Positions 54,898 to 64,000 of a DNA stretch of 64,000 bases are shown in pieces. The translations under genes and the position numbers were made by a program. Each line of letters starts with the position of its first letter. Position 1 is the first letter of the stretch. The DNA comes from Streptomyces sp. S3(2020) (GTDB taxonomy: Bacteria > Actinomycetota > Actinomycetes > Streptomycetales > Streptomycetaceae). The notes beneath the pieces were generated by a model. That model was not told the DNA's origin and did not search any database. It saw nothing but the letters and a program-made list of their open reading frames with translations. Where the stretch lies: contig NZ_JABERD010000014.1 of assembly GCF_013044505.1 (NCBI RefSeq), positions 26,544 through 90,543 on the forward strand, in the 5' to 3' direction.

Positions 54898-55982
54898 CCG
54901 AGACACACGACGCCGCCACCGACGTCCACGCCCGCGCTCGCGCCGAGGGCCTCGACGCCCACCTCGTCGTCGAGCGCGGCACCTTCCGCCTCGACGTGGC
55001 CCTGAGCGTCGCGCCCGGCGAAGTGGTCGCCCTGCTCGGCCCGAACGGTGCCGGGAAGACCACTGCCCTGCGCGCCCTCGCCGGCCTGGCGCCGCTCACC
55101 GAGGGCCATCTGCGGCTGGACGGAACGGCGTTGGAACGCACGCCGCCGGAGTCCCGCCCGGTCGGCGTCGTCTTCCAGGACTACCTGCTCTTCCCTCACC
55201 TGACCGCGCTGGACAACGTGGCCTTCGGCCCGCGCTGCCAGGGCGCCACCAAGGCGGAGGCCCGCGCCCAGGCCGCCGAGTGGCTCGGGCGGCTGGGCCT
55301 CAAGGACCACGCCGACGCCAAGCCGCGCAAGCTGTCCGGCGGCCAGGCCCAGCGCGTCGCCCTGGCCCGCGCCCTGGCCACCCACCCCCGGCTGCTCCTC
55401 CTCGACGAACCCCTCGCCGCCCTGGACGCCCGCACCCGCCTGGAAGTGCGCTCCCGGCTCCGCCGCCACCTGGCCGACTTCGAGGCGGTCGCCGTCCTGG
55501 TCACCCACGATCCCCTGGACGCCATGGTGCTGGCCGACCGTCTGGTCGTCGTCGAGCACGGCCGGGTTGTCCAGGAGGGCGCCCCGGCTGACATAGCCCG
55601 CCATCCCCGTACGGACTACATCGCCCAGCTGGTGGGCCTGAACCTCTACCGGGGCGAGGCCGACGGCCACTCCGTCCGCCTAGACACCGGCCCCTCCATC
55701 ACCACCACGGAGTCTCTTGCCGGACCGGTCTTCGTGGCGTTCCCGCCGAGCGCGGTCACCCTCTACCGCGACCGCCCCACCGGCGCCAGTGCCCGTAATC
55801 TCTGGCGCTGCGAGGTCGCGGGCCTGGAGACCCACGGCGACCAGATCCGCGCCGACCTCACCGGGGAGCTGCCGCTCGCCGCGGACCTGACCACGGTCGC
55901 GGCCGCCGACCTCGATCTGCACCCGGGCGCGGAGGTCTGGGCGACGGTGAAGGCGACACAGACCCACGCCTATCCCGTCTGA
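54894..55982 (+). CDS. modC: Molybdate ABC transporter ATP-binding protein
   Basis: 362 aa. Walker A GPNGAGKTT, signature LSGGQAQRVALARAL, Walker B LLLLDEPLAALD and switch His in VTHDPLDA. The C-terminal 90 residues form a TOBE-like domain (NLWRCEVAGLETHGDQIRADL). It energises molybdate uptake with ModAB. ATG 54894 overlaps the modB stop; an in-frame ATG 15 bases earlier is less likely. Confidence 0.94.
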   Translation: MTETHDAATDVHARARAEGLDAHLVVERGTFRLDVALSVAPGEVVALLGPNGAGKTTALRALAGLAPLTEGHLRLDGTALERTPPESRPVGVVFQDYLLFPHLTALDNVAFGPRCQGATKAEARAQAAEWLGRLGLKDHADAKPRKLSGGQAQRVALARALATHPRLLLLDEPLAALDARTRLEVRSRLRRHLADFEAVAVLVTHDPLDAMVLADRLVVVEHGRVVQEGAPADIARHPRTDYIAQLVGLNLYRGEADGHSVRLDTGPSITTTESLAGPVFVAFPPSAVTLYRDRPTGASARNLWRCEVAGLETHGDQIRADLTGELPLAADLTTVAAADLDLHPGAEVWATVKATQTHAYPV

Positions 55983-56221
55983 GCGCACGCCCCGCCGTCA
56001 GCGATCCCGACCTGACCGTCAGTTCCCCTGGCGGTCCTGCTCGGGGTGACCGGCCTCTTCGATGGCGGGCGAGTGCGGTGGGCGTGGTGGCCGACGGGCG
56101 ACCGAGGGATGCCTAGCGCTTGATCTCGGCGAGTTGCCGTTTGATCCCGGCCGTCGAGGTGGCGGTCATGGCCCCGGCACCGGCGAGTGTCACCAGGCGT
56201 CGTCCGAGACGATCTCTGTCG

Positions 56222-56689
56222 TCACGCCGGCTGAGCGGGGGCGCTGATCTGCTGGGTCAGCTTGAGCAGTTCTTCGACGTGGTAGATCTCGCTGATCTTG
56301 CCGTCGACGATGCGCATGATGTCCTGGCCGTTGATGTCGACCGTGTTGCCGCTGGCGGGGAACCCGAAGGCGTCTCCGGTGTGGACAGCCGTCATCCGCC
56401 AGTGGAGGGCCACCCAGCCACCGGGAAGCTCCTGCTGGAAGAGGATCCGGTGCTGTGTGTCGGTGAAGCCGTCGCGGACCGCGGCGATCGACGCTCGCAT
56501 GCCGTCGATGCCCGAGGCCGCGTCGGTGGCGGGGTTGTGGTCGATCACGTTCGGGGCGAACACCTCGTCCGCCCCGTCGACGTTGCCCGTGTCGTAGAGC
56601 TCCAGCTCGCGCGCGGCGACCCGCAATGCGGTGCTCGTGGCCGAGCGCACCATCTCACTGGCGGTGTTGTTCGTAGTGATCGTGGTCAT
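56222..56689 (-). CDS. SnoaL/NTF2-like protein
   Basis: 155 aa alpha+beta-cone protein: VIDHNPATDAASGIDGMRASIAAVRDGFTD and WVALHWRMTAVHTGDAFG fit SnoaL-like polyketide-cyclase/ester-cyclase relatives. Start ATG 56689 has GGAGGA upstream. Divergent from an HxlR regulator with clear operator half-sites, so likely a redox- or toxin-induced gene. The preceding 55983-56221 gap has only a short C-terminal-like fragment on the minus strand, no gene. Confidence 0.87.
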   Translation of the reverse strand: MTTITTNNTASEMVRSATSTALRVAARELELYDTGNVDGADEVFAPNVIDHNPATDAASGIDGMRASIAAVRDGFTDTQHRILFQQELPGGWVALHWRMTAVHTGDAFGFPASGNTVDINGQDIMRIVDGKISEIYHVEELLKLTQQISAPAQPA

Positions 56690-56735
56690 CAGGTCCTCCA
56701 AGGGGTGTGGTGCGGGAAAGCCGCTCACCGACTAC

Positions 56736-56759
56736 AGTTCCCCAAGGGAACTAGTTCCC
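56736..56759. promoter_or_regulatory. HxlR operator: three half-sites
   Basis: AGTTCCC (56736-56742), GGGAACT (56746-56752), AGTTCCC (56753-56759). The last two form a perfect 16-bp palindrome AGGGAACTAGTTCCCT (56745-56760); the first two form a second dyad with a 3-base centre. They lie 24 bp before the hxlR-like start and 47 bp before the divergent SnoaL start. Confidence 0.7.
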
Positions 56760-56782
56760 TCAAATGAACTAATGGGGAATAC

Positions 56783-57118
56783 GTGAGTGATCTGGATCAC
56801 CCTCTGCCGGAATGTCCGATCGCCCGGTTCCTGACCGTGCTGGACGGGACCTGGGCGACGCTGATCGTGCGGGAACTGCTGACCGGCCCGAAACGCTTCA
56901 CCGAGTTGCGCGCCGCGCTGCCCGGGATCAGCCCCAAAACCCTGTCCTCACGGCTGCAACGCTTCGTACTCACCGGGCTGGTCACCCGCACCGCCTACCC
57001 GGAGATCCCACCCCGGGTGGAGTACCAGCTCACCGAAGCAGGCACACGACTTCAGACCGTCTTCGACGCCATGGCCGCCTGGGCCGAACAGGACCTCCCC
57101 CGCACCGGAGCCCGGTGA
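56783..57118 (+). CDS. HxlR-family transcriptional regulator
   Basis: 111-aa winged-helix protein, the family's normal size: CPIARFLTVLDGTWATLIVRELLTGPKRFTELRAALPGISPKTLSSRL is the conserved core (residues about 11-58, with Cys11 as the possible redox sensor). GTG 56783 is the start. It probably represses itself and the divergent SnoaL-like gene through the dyad between them. Confidence 0.92.
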   Translation: MSDLDHPLPECPIARFLTVLDGTWATLIVRELLTGPKRFTELRAALPGISPKTLSSRLQRFVLTGLVTRTAYPEIPPRVEYQLTEAGTRLQTVFDAMAAWAEQDLPRTGAR

Positions 57119-57252
57119 ACGTGGTGTCGCTGCCGTGTCCTCGGGAGCGGTTCGCAGGGCGCGGCGGGCCATGGGAGCTCGGCGAGGACGGCCTCCCCGT
57201 GTCCTGAAACGCCGTGTCCCGCCTTGTCCGGCGGTGGTGACTTCTTTTCAGG

Positions 57253-58341
57253 TCACACGCTGTGGGCGGGCAGCGCCGGGTAGTCGGTGTAGCCGCGGTG
57301 GTCGCCGCCGTAGAAGGTGGCCGCGTCAGGGGTGTTGTAGGGGCCGTCGGCCGCGAGCCGGGCGGGCAGGTCGGGGTTGGCCAGGAACAGCGCGCCGAAG
57401 GCGATGATGTCCGCGGTGCCGTCCTCGATGCGGGCGAGAGCGCCGGGGCCGGTGGTTTCGGGGTGGGTGAAGGGGTTGAGGACGAACGCCGTCGGCCAGT
57501 TCTTGCGCAGCCGGGTGGTCAGGTCGCGGTCCGGGCTCTCCAGCAGGTGCAGGTAGGCGAGGTCCAGCCGGGCGAGACCGGCGATCAGGGCGGTGTAGGT
57601 CTCCAGCACGTTGGCCGGGTCGGTCTCTGCGATGTCGTTGTAGGGGTTGCCGGGGGAGATCCGGAAGCCGGTGCGGTGGCCGCCGATCGCCTCCGCGACG
57701 GCCGTGGCGACCTCGATGCCGAAGCGGACCCGGTCCGTCGGCCCGCCTCCCCAGCCGTCGGTGCGCAGGTTGGTGTTGGGGGCGAGGAACTGGTGGATCA
57801 GGTAGCCGTTCGCCCCATGGATCTCCACGCCGTCGAAACCGGCGGCGATCGCGTTGCGCGCGGCATCGGCGTAGTCGGCGATCGTCCGGGCGATGCCGTC
57901 GGGGTCCAGTTCCTTCGGCGTGACGTAGTCCTGGGGGCCCTCATAGGTGAACACCTGGCCCGTCGCCGCGACGGCGGAGGGGGCGACGGGGACTAGTCCG
58001 TCGGGCAGCAGGCTGGGGTGGCCGATCCGGCCGGTGTGCATCAGCTGCGCGAAGATCGTGCCGCCCTGGGCGTGGACGGCGTCGGTCACCTTCCGCCAGG
58101 CGTCGACCTGTGCCGCGGAGTGCAGACCGGGGGTGCTGGTGTAGCCCTGGCCGACGACCGACGGCTGGATGCCCTCGGTGATGATCAGGCCGGCGCTCGC
58201 GCGCTGGGCGTAGTAGGTGGCCATCAGCTCCGTCGCCGTGGCCGCGGGAGCATCGGCGCGGCTGCGGGTCATCGGCGCCATCGCGATGCGGTTGGCCAGC
58301 GCCTTGCCGCTCAGGTCGATCGGGTCGAACGCGGTCGTCAT
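57253..58341 (-). CDS. Old yellow enzyme-family ene-reductase (NemA-like)
   Basis: 362-aa FMN-dependent TIM-barrel protein. MAPMTRSRADA, HGANGYLIHQFLAP (His/Asn pair that binds substrate), NLRTDGWGG and RISPGNPYNDI are the family's FMN and substrate sites. It reduces activated C=C bonds using NAD(P)H. ATG 58341 is chosen; a longer frame would cross the operator. Divergent from a TetR regulator. Confidence 0.94.
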   Translation of the reverse strand: MTTAFDPIDLSGKALANRIAMAPMTRSRADAPAATATELMATYYAQRASAGLIITEGIQPSVVGQGYTSTPGLHSAAQVDAWRKVTDAVHAQGGTIFAQLMHTGRIGHPSLLPDGLVPVAPSAVAATGQVFTYEGPQDYVTPKELDPDGIARTIADYADAARNAIAAGFDGVEIHGANGYLIHQFLAPNTNLRTDGWGGGPTDRVRFGIEVATAVAEAIGGHRTGFRISPGNPYNDIAETDPANVLETYTALIAGLARLDLAYLHLLESPDRDLTTRLRKNWPTAFVLNPFTHPETTGPGALARIEDGTADIIAFGALFLANPDLPARLAADGPYNTPDAATFYGGDHRGYTDYPALPAHSV

Positions 58342-58456
58342 AGCAGCTTCCTTCGAAGAACGGGTCGGGTGGAAGAGGCAGGCGGCAGCCTGGCGGGGTG
58401 CCGGTTCGCGGCACTCCGTTCGCAATGAAGCCTCCACCGAGAGACTCTACATCTAT

Positions 58457-58473
58457 TTGAGACTACGTCTCAA
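58457..58473. promoter_or_regulatory. TetR operator between old yellow enzyme and tetR genes
   Basis: Perfect dyad TTGAGAC-TAC-GTCTCAA. It lies 28 bp before the tetR start and 115 bp before the enzyme start, overlapping the likely tetR -35. A neighbouring GAGACT copy at 58441-58446 may extend it. Confidence 0.7.
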
Positions 58474-58501
58474 GATGAGCCTTAGCTGTAACATTCCTCG
58501 T

Positions 58502-59125
58502 ATGACCGACTCCGCCAGCACTGCCAAGCACACCCCGCCCAAGCCGCCCGGTCTGCGTGAACGCATGCGGGCAACAGTCCGGGCGGAAGTCACCGAAGTG
58601 GCGCTCCGGCTCTTCACCGATCAGGGCTTCGAGCGGACGACCGCCGACCAGATCGCCGCCGAAGCGGGACTGTCGCGCGCCAGCCTGTTCCGGTACTTCG
58701 GGACCAAGGAAGACATCGTGCTGAGTGGTCTGGAGGGCGATGGCCAGCACGTCGCGGAAGCCCTCGCCGCCCGCCCCGACGAGGAGCGGCCCTGGGTGGC
58801 GCTGCGCCGGGCCTTCGACGTCCTGGTGCGGGTGAACGAGGAAGCACCCGAGCAGACGCTGAGCTTTCTGCGCCTGCTGCAGCAGACGCCGTCACTGCGC
58901 GCCCGGCACTTCGAGAAGCAGTTGCAGTGGCAGGAACAGATGGTGCCGGAGATCGCCAGGCGACTGGAAGCCGGCCCTGGCCGGCCGGAGGATCCCAGGC
59001 CGACCGCGCTGGTCGCAGCCGCCCTCGCCTGCCTGGACGCGGCCGCGAGAGGGTGGGTGGCCTGCGAGGGCACCGTCTCCCTCGCCCTCCTGCTCGACCG
59101 GGCCATGGGCGCACTGACCGAGTAG
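58502..59125 (+). CDS. TetR-family regulator of the ene-reductase
   Basis: 207 aa: N-terminal HTH (TEVALRLFTDQGFERTTADQIAAEAGLSRASLFRYFGTKEDIVL, residues about 28-70) and a helical ligand domain with WVALRRAFDVLVR. ATG 58502 is close to a TGTAACAT element, possibly leaderless. It probably represses itself and the divergent ene-reductase gene. Confidence 0.92.
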   Translation: MTDSASTAKHTPPKPPGLRERMRATVRAEVTEVALRLFTDQGFERTTADQIAAEAGLSRASLFRYFGTKEDIVLSGLEGDGQHVAEALAARPDEERPWVALRRAFDVLVRVNEEAPEQTLSFLRLLQQTPSLRARHFEKQLQWQEQMVPEIARRLEAGPGRPEDPRPTALVAAALACLDAAARGWVACEGTVSLALLLDRAMGALTE

Positions 59126-59177
59126 CCGCCCGCCCAAGGCCGGCGACCGGCGCTCGCCGACCGGGGCGGCAAACCGG

Positions 59178-59420
59178 TTGACGGAGCGGGCGGTGTTGGA
59201 GCGGTGGAGGCATCGGGCGACATCGGCCCAGTCCCTGGCCCTGCGCGCGCGGATCGTGCCGACGTGTGCGGGGCCTGAGGTGCCGCCAAGTGTCGCGGTT
59301 GCCCGGGATCTTGGGGTGGCCTCGGACAGCGTCCGCAAGTGACGGCGGCGTCTTCTCGCCGAACGCCTCCAGTTGGCGCCAGGCTGCCCGGTCCCCTGAT
59401 CGACAATCCCGTCGGTCCGG
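59178..59420 (+). pseudogene. IS630-type transposase remnant
   Basis: The frame reads LTERAVLERWRHRATSAQS, LALRARIVPTCAGPEVPP, VAVARDLGVASDSVRK and then a TGA in place of Trp, followed by RRRLLAERL. This matches the N-terminal HTH of IS630 transposases; the rest is lost. It occupies the gap between tetR and the encapsulin operon. Confidence 0.65.
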
Positions 59421-59430
59421 CGAACGCACA

Positions 59431-59495
59431 AGTGCCTTCCTGCCGGTGCGACGGAGACCCTGGGAAGGTCTCGTCACCCCGGCGCGGAAGGCACT
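59431..59495. repeat. Nested inverted repeat after the encapsulin operon
   Basis: Outer arms AGTGCCTTCC (59431-59440) and GGAAGGCACT (59486-59495) surround inner arms GAGACC (59454-59459) and GGTCTC (59467-59472). It lies 34 bases beyond the desulfurase stop and may terminate that leftward operon, or be an element left by the nearby transposase remnant. Confidence 0.6.
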
Positions 59496-59528
59496 TCGCG
59501 AACCCCGGCTCGCCCCGGGAGGCGCGGG

Positions 59529-61473
<1,945 letters not shown>

Positions 61474-61499
<26 letters not shown>

Positions 61500-62412
61500 G
61501 GAACTTGTCCACCTCGACATCGTCGAGCACGGCGAGCGCGTCCTCGGTGAGCACCGCGAGCGAGCAGTACAGGGAGACCAGGTAGGAGGCGATGGCACTG
61601 CGGTCGATCTGCATGAAACGCACCGACAGGCCCATCCCCTGCTCCCCCGCGAGCCCGGGCTGGAACAGTCCGACCACGCCCTGGCGCGACTCGCCCGTGC
61701 GCAGGAGCAGGAACTTGGTCTTCCCGTTCTCCAGCGGGACCTTGTCCGACGGGATGAGCGGCAGCCCGCGCCAGGTCAGGAACTGCGAGCCGAACATGCT
61801 CACCGTGGCCGGCGGAACTCCGCGCCGGGTGCACTCCCGGCCGAACGCGGCGATCCCTTCCGGGTGGGTGAGGAAGAAGGCCGGCTGCTTCCACACCTTC
61901 GTGATGAGAGCGTCCAGGTCGTCCGGCGTCGGCGGTCCCGTCATCGTGGAGATCCGCTGCGTGTCCGCCACGCTGCTCAGCATCCCGTAGTCCGGGCTGT
62001 TGATCAGCTCGCCCTCCTGGTGCTCCTTCACCGCCTCGATGGTCAGCCGCAGTTGCTGCGCGGTCTGGTCGTGCGGGCTGGAGTACAGGTCGGCGATACG
62101 GGTGTGGAGGTCCAGGACCGTCTGGACCGCCTTGAGCCGGTACTCACGGGGCTCCGGCGAATAGTCGACGAAGGTGTCGGGCAGTGGCGACTCGTCGTCG
62201 GTGTCGCACTCGATGCGGACCGACTCGGGGTGAACGACCTTGTTCACCCGGTAGATACCGGCCTCGACCGGCACCCAGGACATCAGGTGCGTCAGCCAGC
62301 GAGGCGTGATGGAGGTCATCTGGGGAACGGTCTTGGTGGCGTTCGCCAAGGTCCGCGCCGCGCGGTCGCCGACCGACATCGATTGCGACGGTGGATTCAC
62401 AGCCGTGGTCAT
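61474..62412 (-). CDS. Family 2A encapsulin nanocompartment shell protein (SrpI-like)
   Basis: 312 aa with an HK97-like phage capsid fold in this family. Segments ITPRWLTHLMSWVPVEAGIYRVNKV, VAPEHQEGELIN-like KEHQEGELINSPDYGML, FGRECTRRGVPPATVSMFGS and the C-terminal DDVEVDKFHDYAPSYR match SrpI-type shells, which self-assemble around cysteine desulfurase. ATG 62412 has GAGGAGAC upstream. First gene of the pair; cargo follows with overlap. A LysR regulator is divergent. Confidence 0.93.
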
Positions 62413-62591
62413 GCAACGTCTCCTCTCCGCGCCCGAGGGGCAGGCACGCGTGACAGGGGGTGAGCCGGTCGACGCGGACATGCGCGGTCGATCGCTCTCG
62501 CACGAACTTTCCCACCGACCCTCCCAGCAGCCCTGTTAACGGTCCAATGCGTGTTTTCGAGGCTGTCATCGAAGGTGGCTATGATTCACAA

Positions 62592-63494
62592 ATGATCGAC
62601 TTGAGTCGGTTGCGTGTACTTGTGGCCGTCGCCCGTGAAGGTTCGATCACGGCGGCCGCCGAGTCGCTGCACTACGCTCAGCCGTCCGTGAGCCACCACC
62701 TCGCCAAACTCGAAGCCGAGGTCGGCGTACCGCTGTTGCAGCGGATGGGGCGCGGCATCCGCCTCACCGAGGCGGGCCGGCTGCTGGTGAACCGCGCCGA
62801 ATCGATCCTCGCGCAGGTCGAATCGGTGCACGCCGAACTGGACGAGCTGGCCGGACTGCACACCGGCCGGGTCCGCCTGGCCGCCTTTCCCTCGGCGCTG
62901 GCCACCCTGGTGCCGCTCGCGGCCGCCCGTATCGCCGCCGAGCATCCCGGTATCGAGCTCATCCTGCGCGAGGCCGAACCGCCGGACGCGCTCAGCGCCC
63001 TGCGCAACAACGACGTCGACGTGGCGCTGATCTTCGAGCACGGCGACCCGCCGCAGGGCGATCGCCGCGACACCACCATGACGCCGCTTCTCGACGAGCC
63101 CTTGTACGTGGTCACACCGGTGGACCGTTCCTGGGACGGCCCCCGGGCGGAGTTGGCCACCTACGCCGGGACTCGCTGGATCGCGGGGTGCGAACGCTGC
63201 CGCGAGCATCTCGTCGCGGCCTGCGGGCGGGCCGGGTTCTCGCCGATCCTCGAGTTCGAGACCGACGACTACGTCGCCGTACAGGCGCTCGTCGCGGCGG
63301 GGCTGGGCGTGAGCCTCCTGCCCGGGCTGACCCTCGTCGCCAACAGGCACCCGCGGGTCAGGCTGGACCGGATTCCCGGCATGCGCAGACAGGTCGTGGC
63401 CGCCGTGTACGGCAAGCCGCCCGCGTCCCAACCGGCCCAGGTGCTCCTCGACGCGCTGAGCGCGACCCTGTCCGAACCGGAATGGCCGTCCTGA
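62592..63494 (+). CDS. LysR-family regulator divergent from the encapsulin operon
   Basis: 300 aa: LysR HTH (LRVLVAVAREGSITAAAESLHYAQPSVSHHLAKLEAEVG, about residues 6-44) and effector domain (about 90-290, with FETDDYVAVQALVAAGLGVSLLPGLTLV). TATGAT at 62580-62585 directly before ATG 62592 suggests a leaderless transcript. It shares a 179-bp gap with the encapsulin genes and probably controls them, perhaps in response to sulfur status. Confidence 0.9.
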   Translation: MIDLSRLRVLVAVAREGSITAAAESLHYAQPSVSHHLAKLEAEVGVPLLQRMGRGIRLTEAGRLLVNRAESILAQVESVHAELDELAGLHTGRVRLAAFPSALATLVPLAAARIAAEHPGIELILREAEPPDALSALRNNDVDVALIFEHGDPPQGDRRDTTMTPLLDEPLYVVTPVDRSWDGPRAELATYAGTRWIAGCERCREHLVAACGRAGFSPILEFETDDYVAVQALVAAGLGVSLLPGLTLVANRHPRVRLDRIPGMRRQVVAAVYGKPPASQPAQVLLDALSATLSEPEWPS

Positions 63495-63679
63495 CCACAC
63501 GGGGCCGCCACCCCCGGACGGGGCCGTGAATCACCTTCGGCGGGGAGCCGAATCCCCTGTGTACGGCAGGCATCTGCTGGGAAAAACCGCCGCGACTCTC
63601 GACAGGCCCTGGGTAACCGGCGGTAACTTCTGCCATGTTCCCATCACAACCGCTTTCTCTCCCCAGGAGCCACACCCCC

Positions 63680-64000
63680 ATGCGCAGACTCCTCGCCTGT
63701 CTGACGACGGCAGCCGCCGTTCTCGGCGGGCTCACCGCGGCCGCCCCGCCCGCGGCGGCCGCCGACTCCGGCACCTTCAGCGTCCTCAGCTACAACGTGG
63801 CCGGCCTGCCCGAGGCCATCTCCAGCGCCCCGACGCCCCGCGAGTCCAGCACCACGACGATCGGCCAGCGCAAAGCGCCGTACGACATCGTCCACGCCCA
63901 GGAGGACTTCAACTACCACGCCTACCTCTACGCCGCCGACACCGCACACCCCTACCGCACCGCCACCAGCGGCGGCGCCGGCATCGGCAGCGGCCTCAAC
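63680..64000 (+). CDS. Secreted endonuclease/exonuclease/phosphatase-fold protein, 3' end beyond window
   Basis: About 107 codons visible. A Sec signal peptide (RRLLACLTTAAAVLGGLTAAAPPAAAA, about residues 2-28) precedes FSVLSYNVAGLPEAISS, the start of the EEP fold seen in sphingomyelinases and DNases. The catalytic Glu appears in VHAQEDFNYH. Ribosome site CAGGAG is before ATG 63680. Upstream, GGTAAC at 63612 and 63622 form a 10-bp-spaced repeat of unknown meaning. The exact substrate cannot be judged from the fragment. Confidence 0.85.
   Translation, partial: MRRLLACLTTAAAVLGGLTAAAPPAAAADSGTFSVLSYNVAGLPEAISSAPTPRESSTTTIGQRKAPYDIVHAQEDFNYHAYLYAADTAHPYRTATSGGAGIGSGLN

Noticed and set aside
56113..56219. 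Short minus-strand C-terminal-like fragment after the SnoaL-like gene
   Set aside because: Only about 35 codons with no start or family; too little to call even a remnant.
63612..63627. GGTAAC direct repeat resembling a PHO box
   Set aside because: Spacing is 10 bp and the units differ from the GTTCACC consensus, so PhoP binding is not supported.

Overview
The window reads as a piece of a Streptomyces chromosome. It is very GC-rich with G/C-heavy third codon positions, uses many GTG starts and four-base stop/start overlaps, has sugar ABC transporters that lack their own ATPase, and is dense in regulators (LacI, RpiR, WYL, HxlR, TetR, two LysR). I see no rRNA, tRNA, CRISPR array, intact insertion sequence or phage. 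Mobile DNA is limited to two decayed transposase fragments (about 21.5-21.9 kb and 59.2-59.4 kb).

Layout. 0-6.5 kb: a leftward oligopeptide ABC operon led by a C45/acyl-coenzyme A:6-APA acyltransferase-type hydrolase, divergent from an RpiR regulator, with a clean inverted repeat between them. 6.6-10.1 kb: an LRV-repeat protein, a WYL regulator divergent from RidA, and an unknown protein. 10.2-13.3 kb: a Tat-exported GH106 rhamnosidase with a palindromic operator. 13.4-20.7 kb: the most unusual block. A small three-helix membrane protein resembling Pycsar TM effectors is divergent from a 1597-aa protein that combines an N-terminal GHKL ATPase, two phosphoribosyltransferase-like domains and a degenerate C-terminal GHKL domain. 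This is tightly coupled to a response-regulator/aminoglycoside-kinase-like fusion. 20.8-22.3 kb: a VOC protein, transposase debris and an orphan TriTu-type immunity protein. 22.4-31.5 kb: a LacI-controlled locus with a sugar transporter, GH42 beta-galactosidase and a secreted sialidase-fold (GH93-like) hydrolase.

31.5-36.6 kb: two unknown proteins, CorA, a lysA-type decarboxylase with a SAV_915-type gene, and a universal stress protein. 36.7-49.5 kb: a large potassium island with kdpFABC, kdpE, two kdpD paralogues and a KimA-type importer. A direct repeat CGTCA(A/G)-N5-CGTCA(A/G), with an 11-bp period and always in the same orientation toward the downstream gene, precedes the kdpF operon (more diverged there), kimA, the second kdpD, the SAV_915/lysA pair and the stress protein. 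It is a good candidate for the KdpE binding site. 49.6-56 kb: NAD-dependent formate dehydrogenase, LysR, a small molybdopterin oxidoreductase, a HTH-TOBE molybdate regulator and modABC. 56.2-59.1 kb: two divergent regulator/enzyme pairs (HxlR with a SnoaL-like protein; TetR with old yellow enzyme), each with a clear operator. 59.5-63.5 kb: a family 2A encapsulin shell and its cysteine desulfurase cargo, with a divergent LysR. 63.7 kb to the end: the start of a secreted endonuclease/exonuclease/phosphatase-fold enzyme.

Two themes recur. One is uptake and breakdown of plant pectin side chains (rhamnosidase, beta-galactosidase, arabinanase-like enzyme). The other is ion and metal homeostasis (K+, Mg2+, molybdate). 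The 13.4-20.7 kb block fits neither and looks like a dedicated signalling or conflict module.
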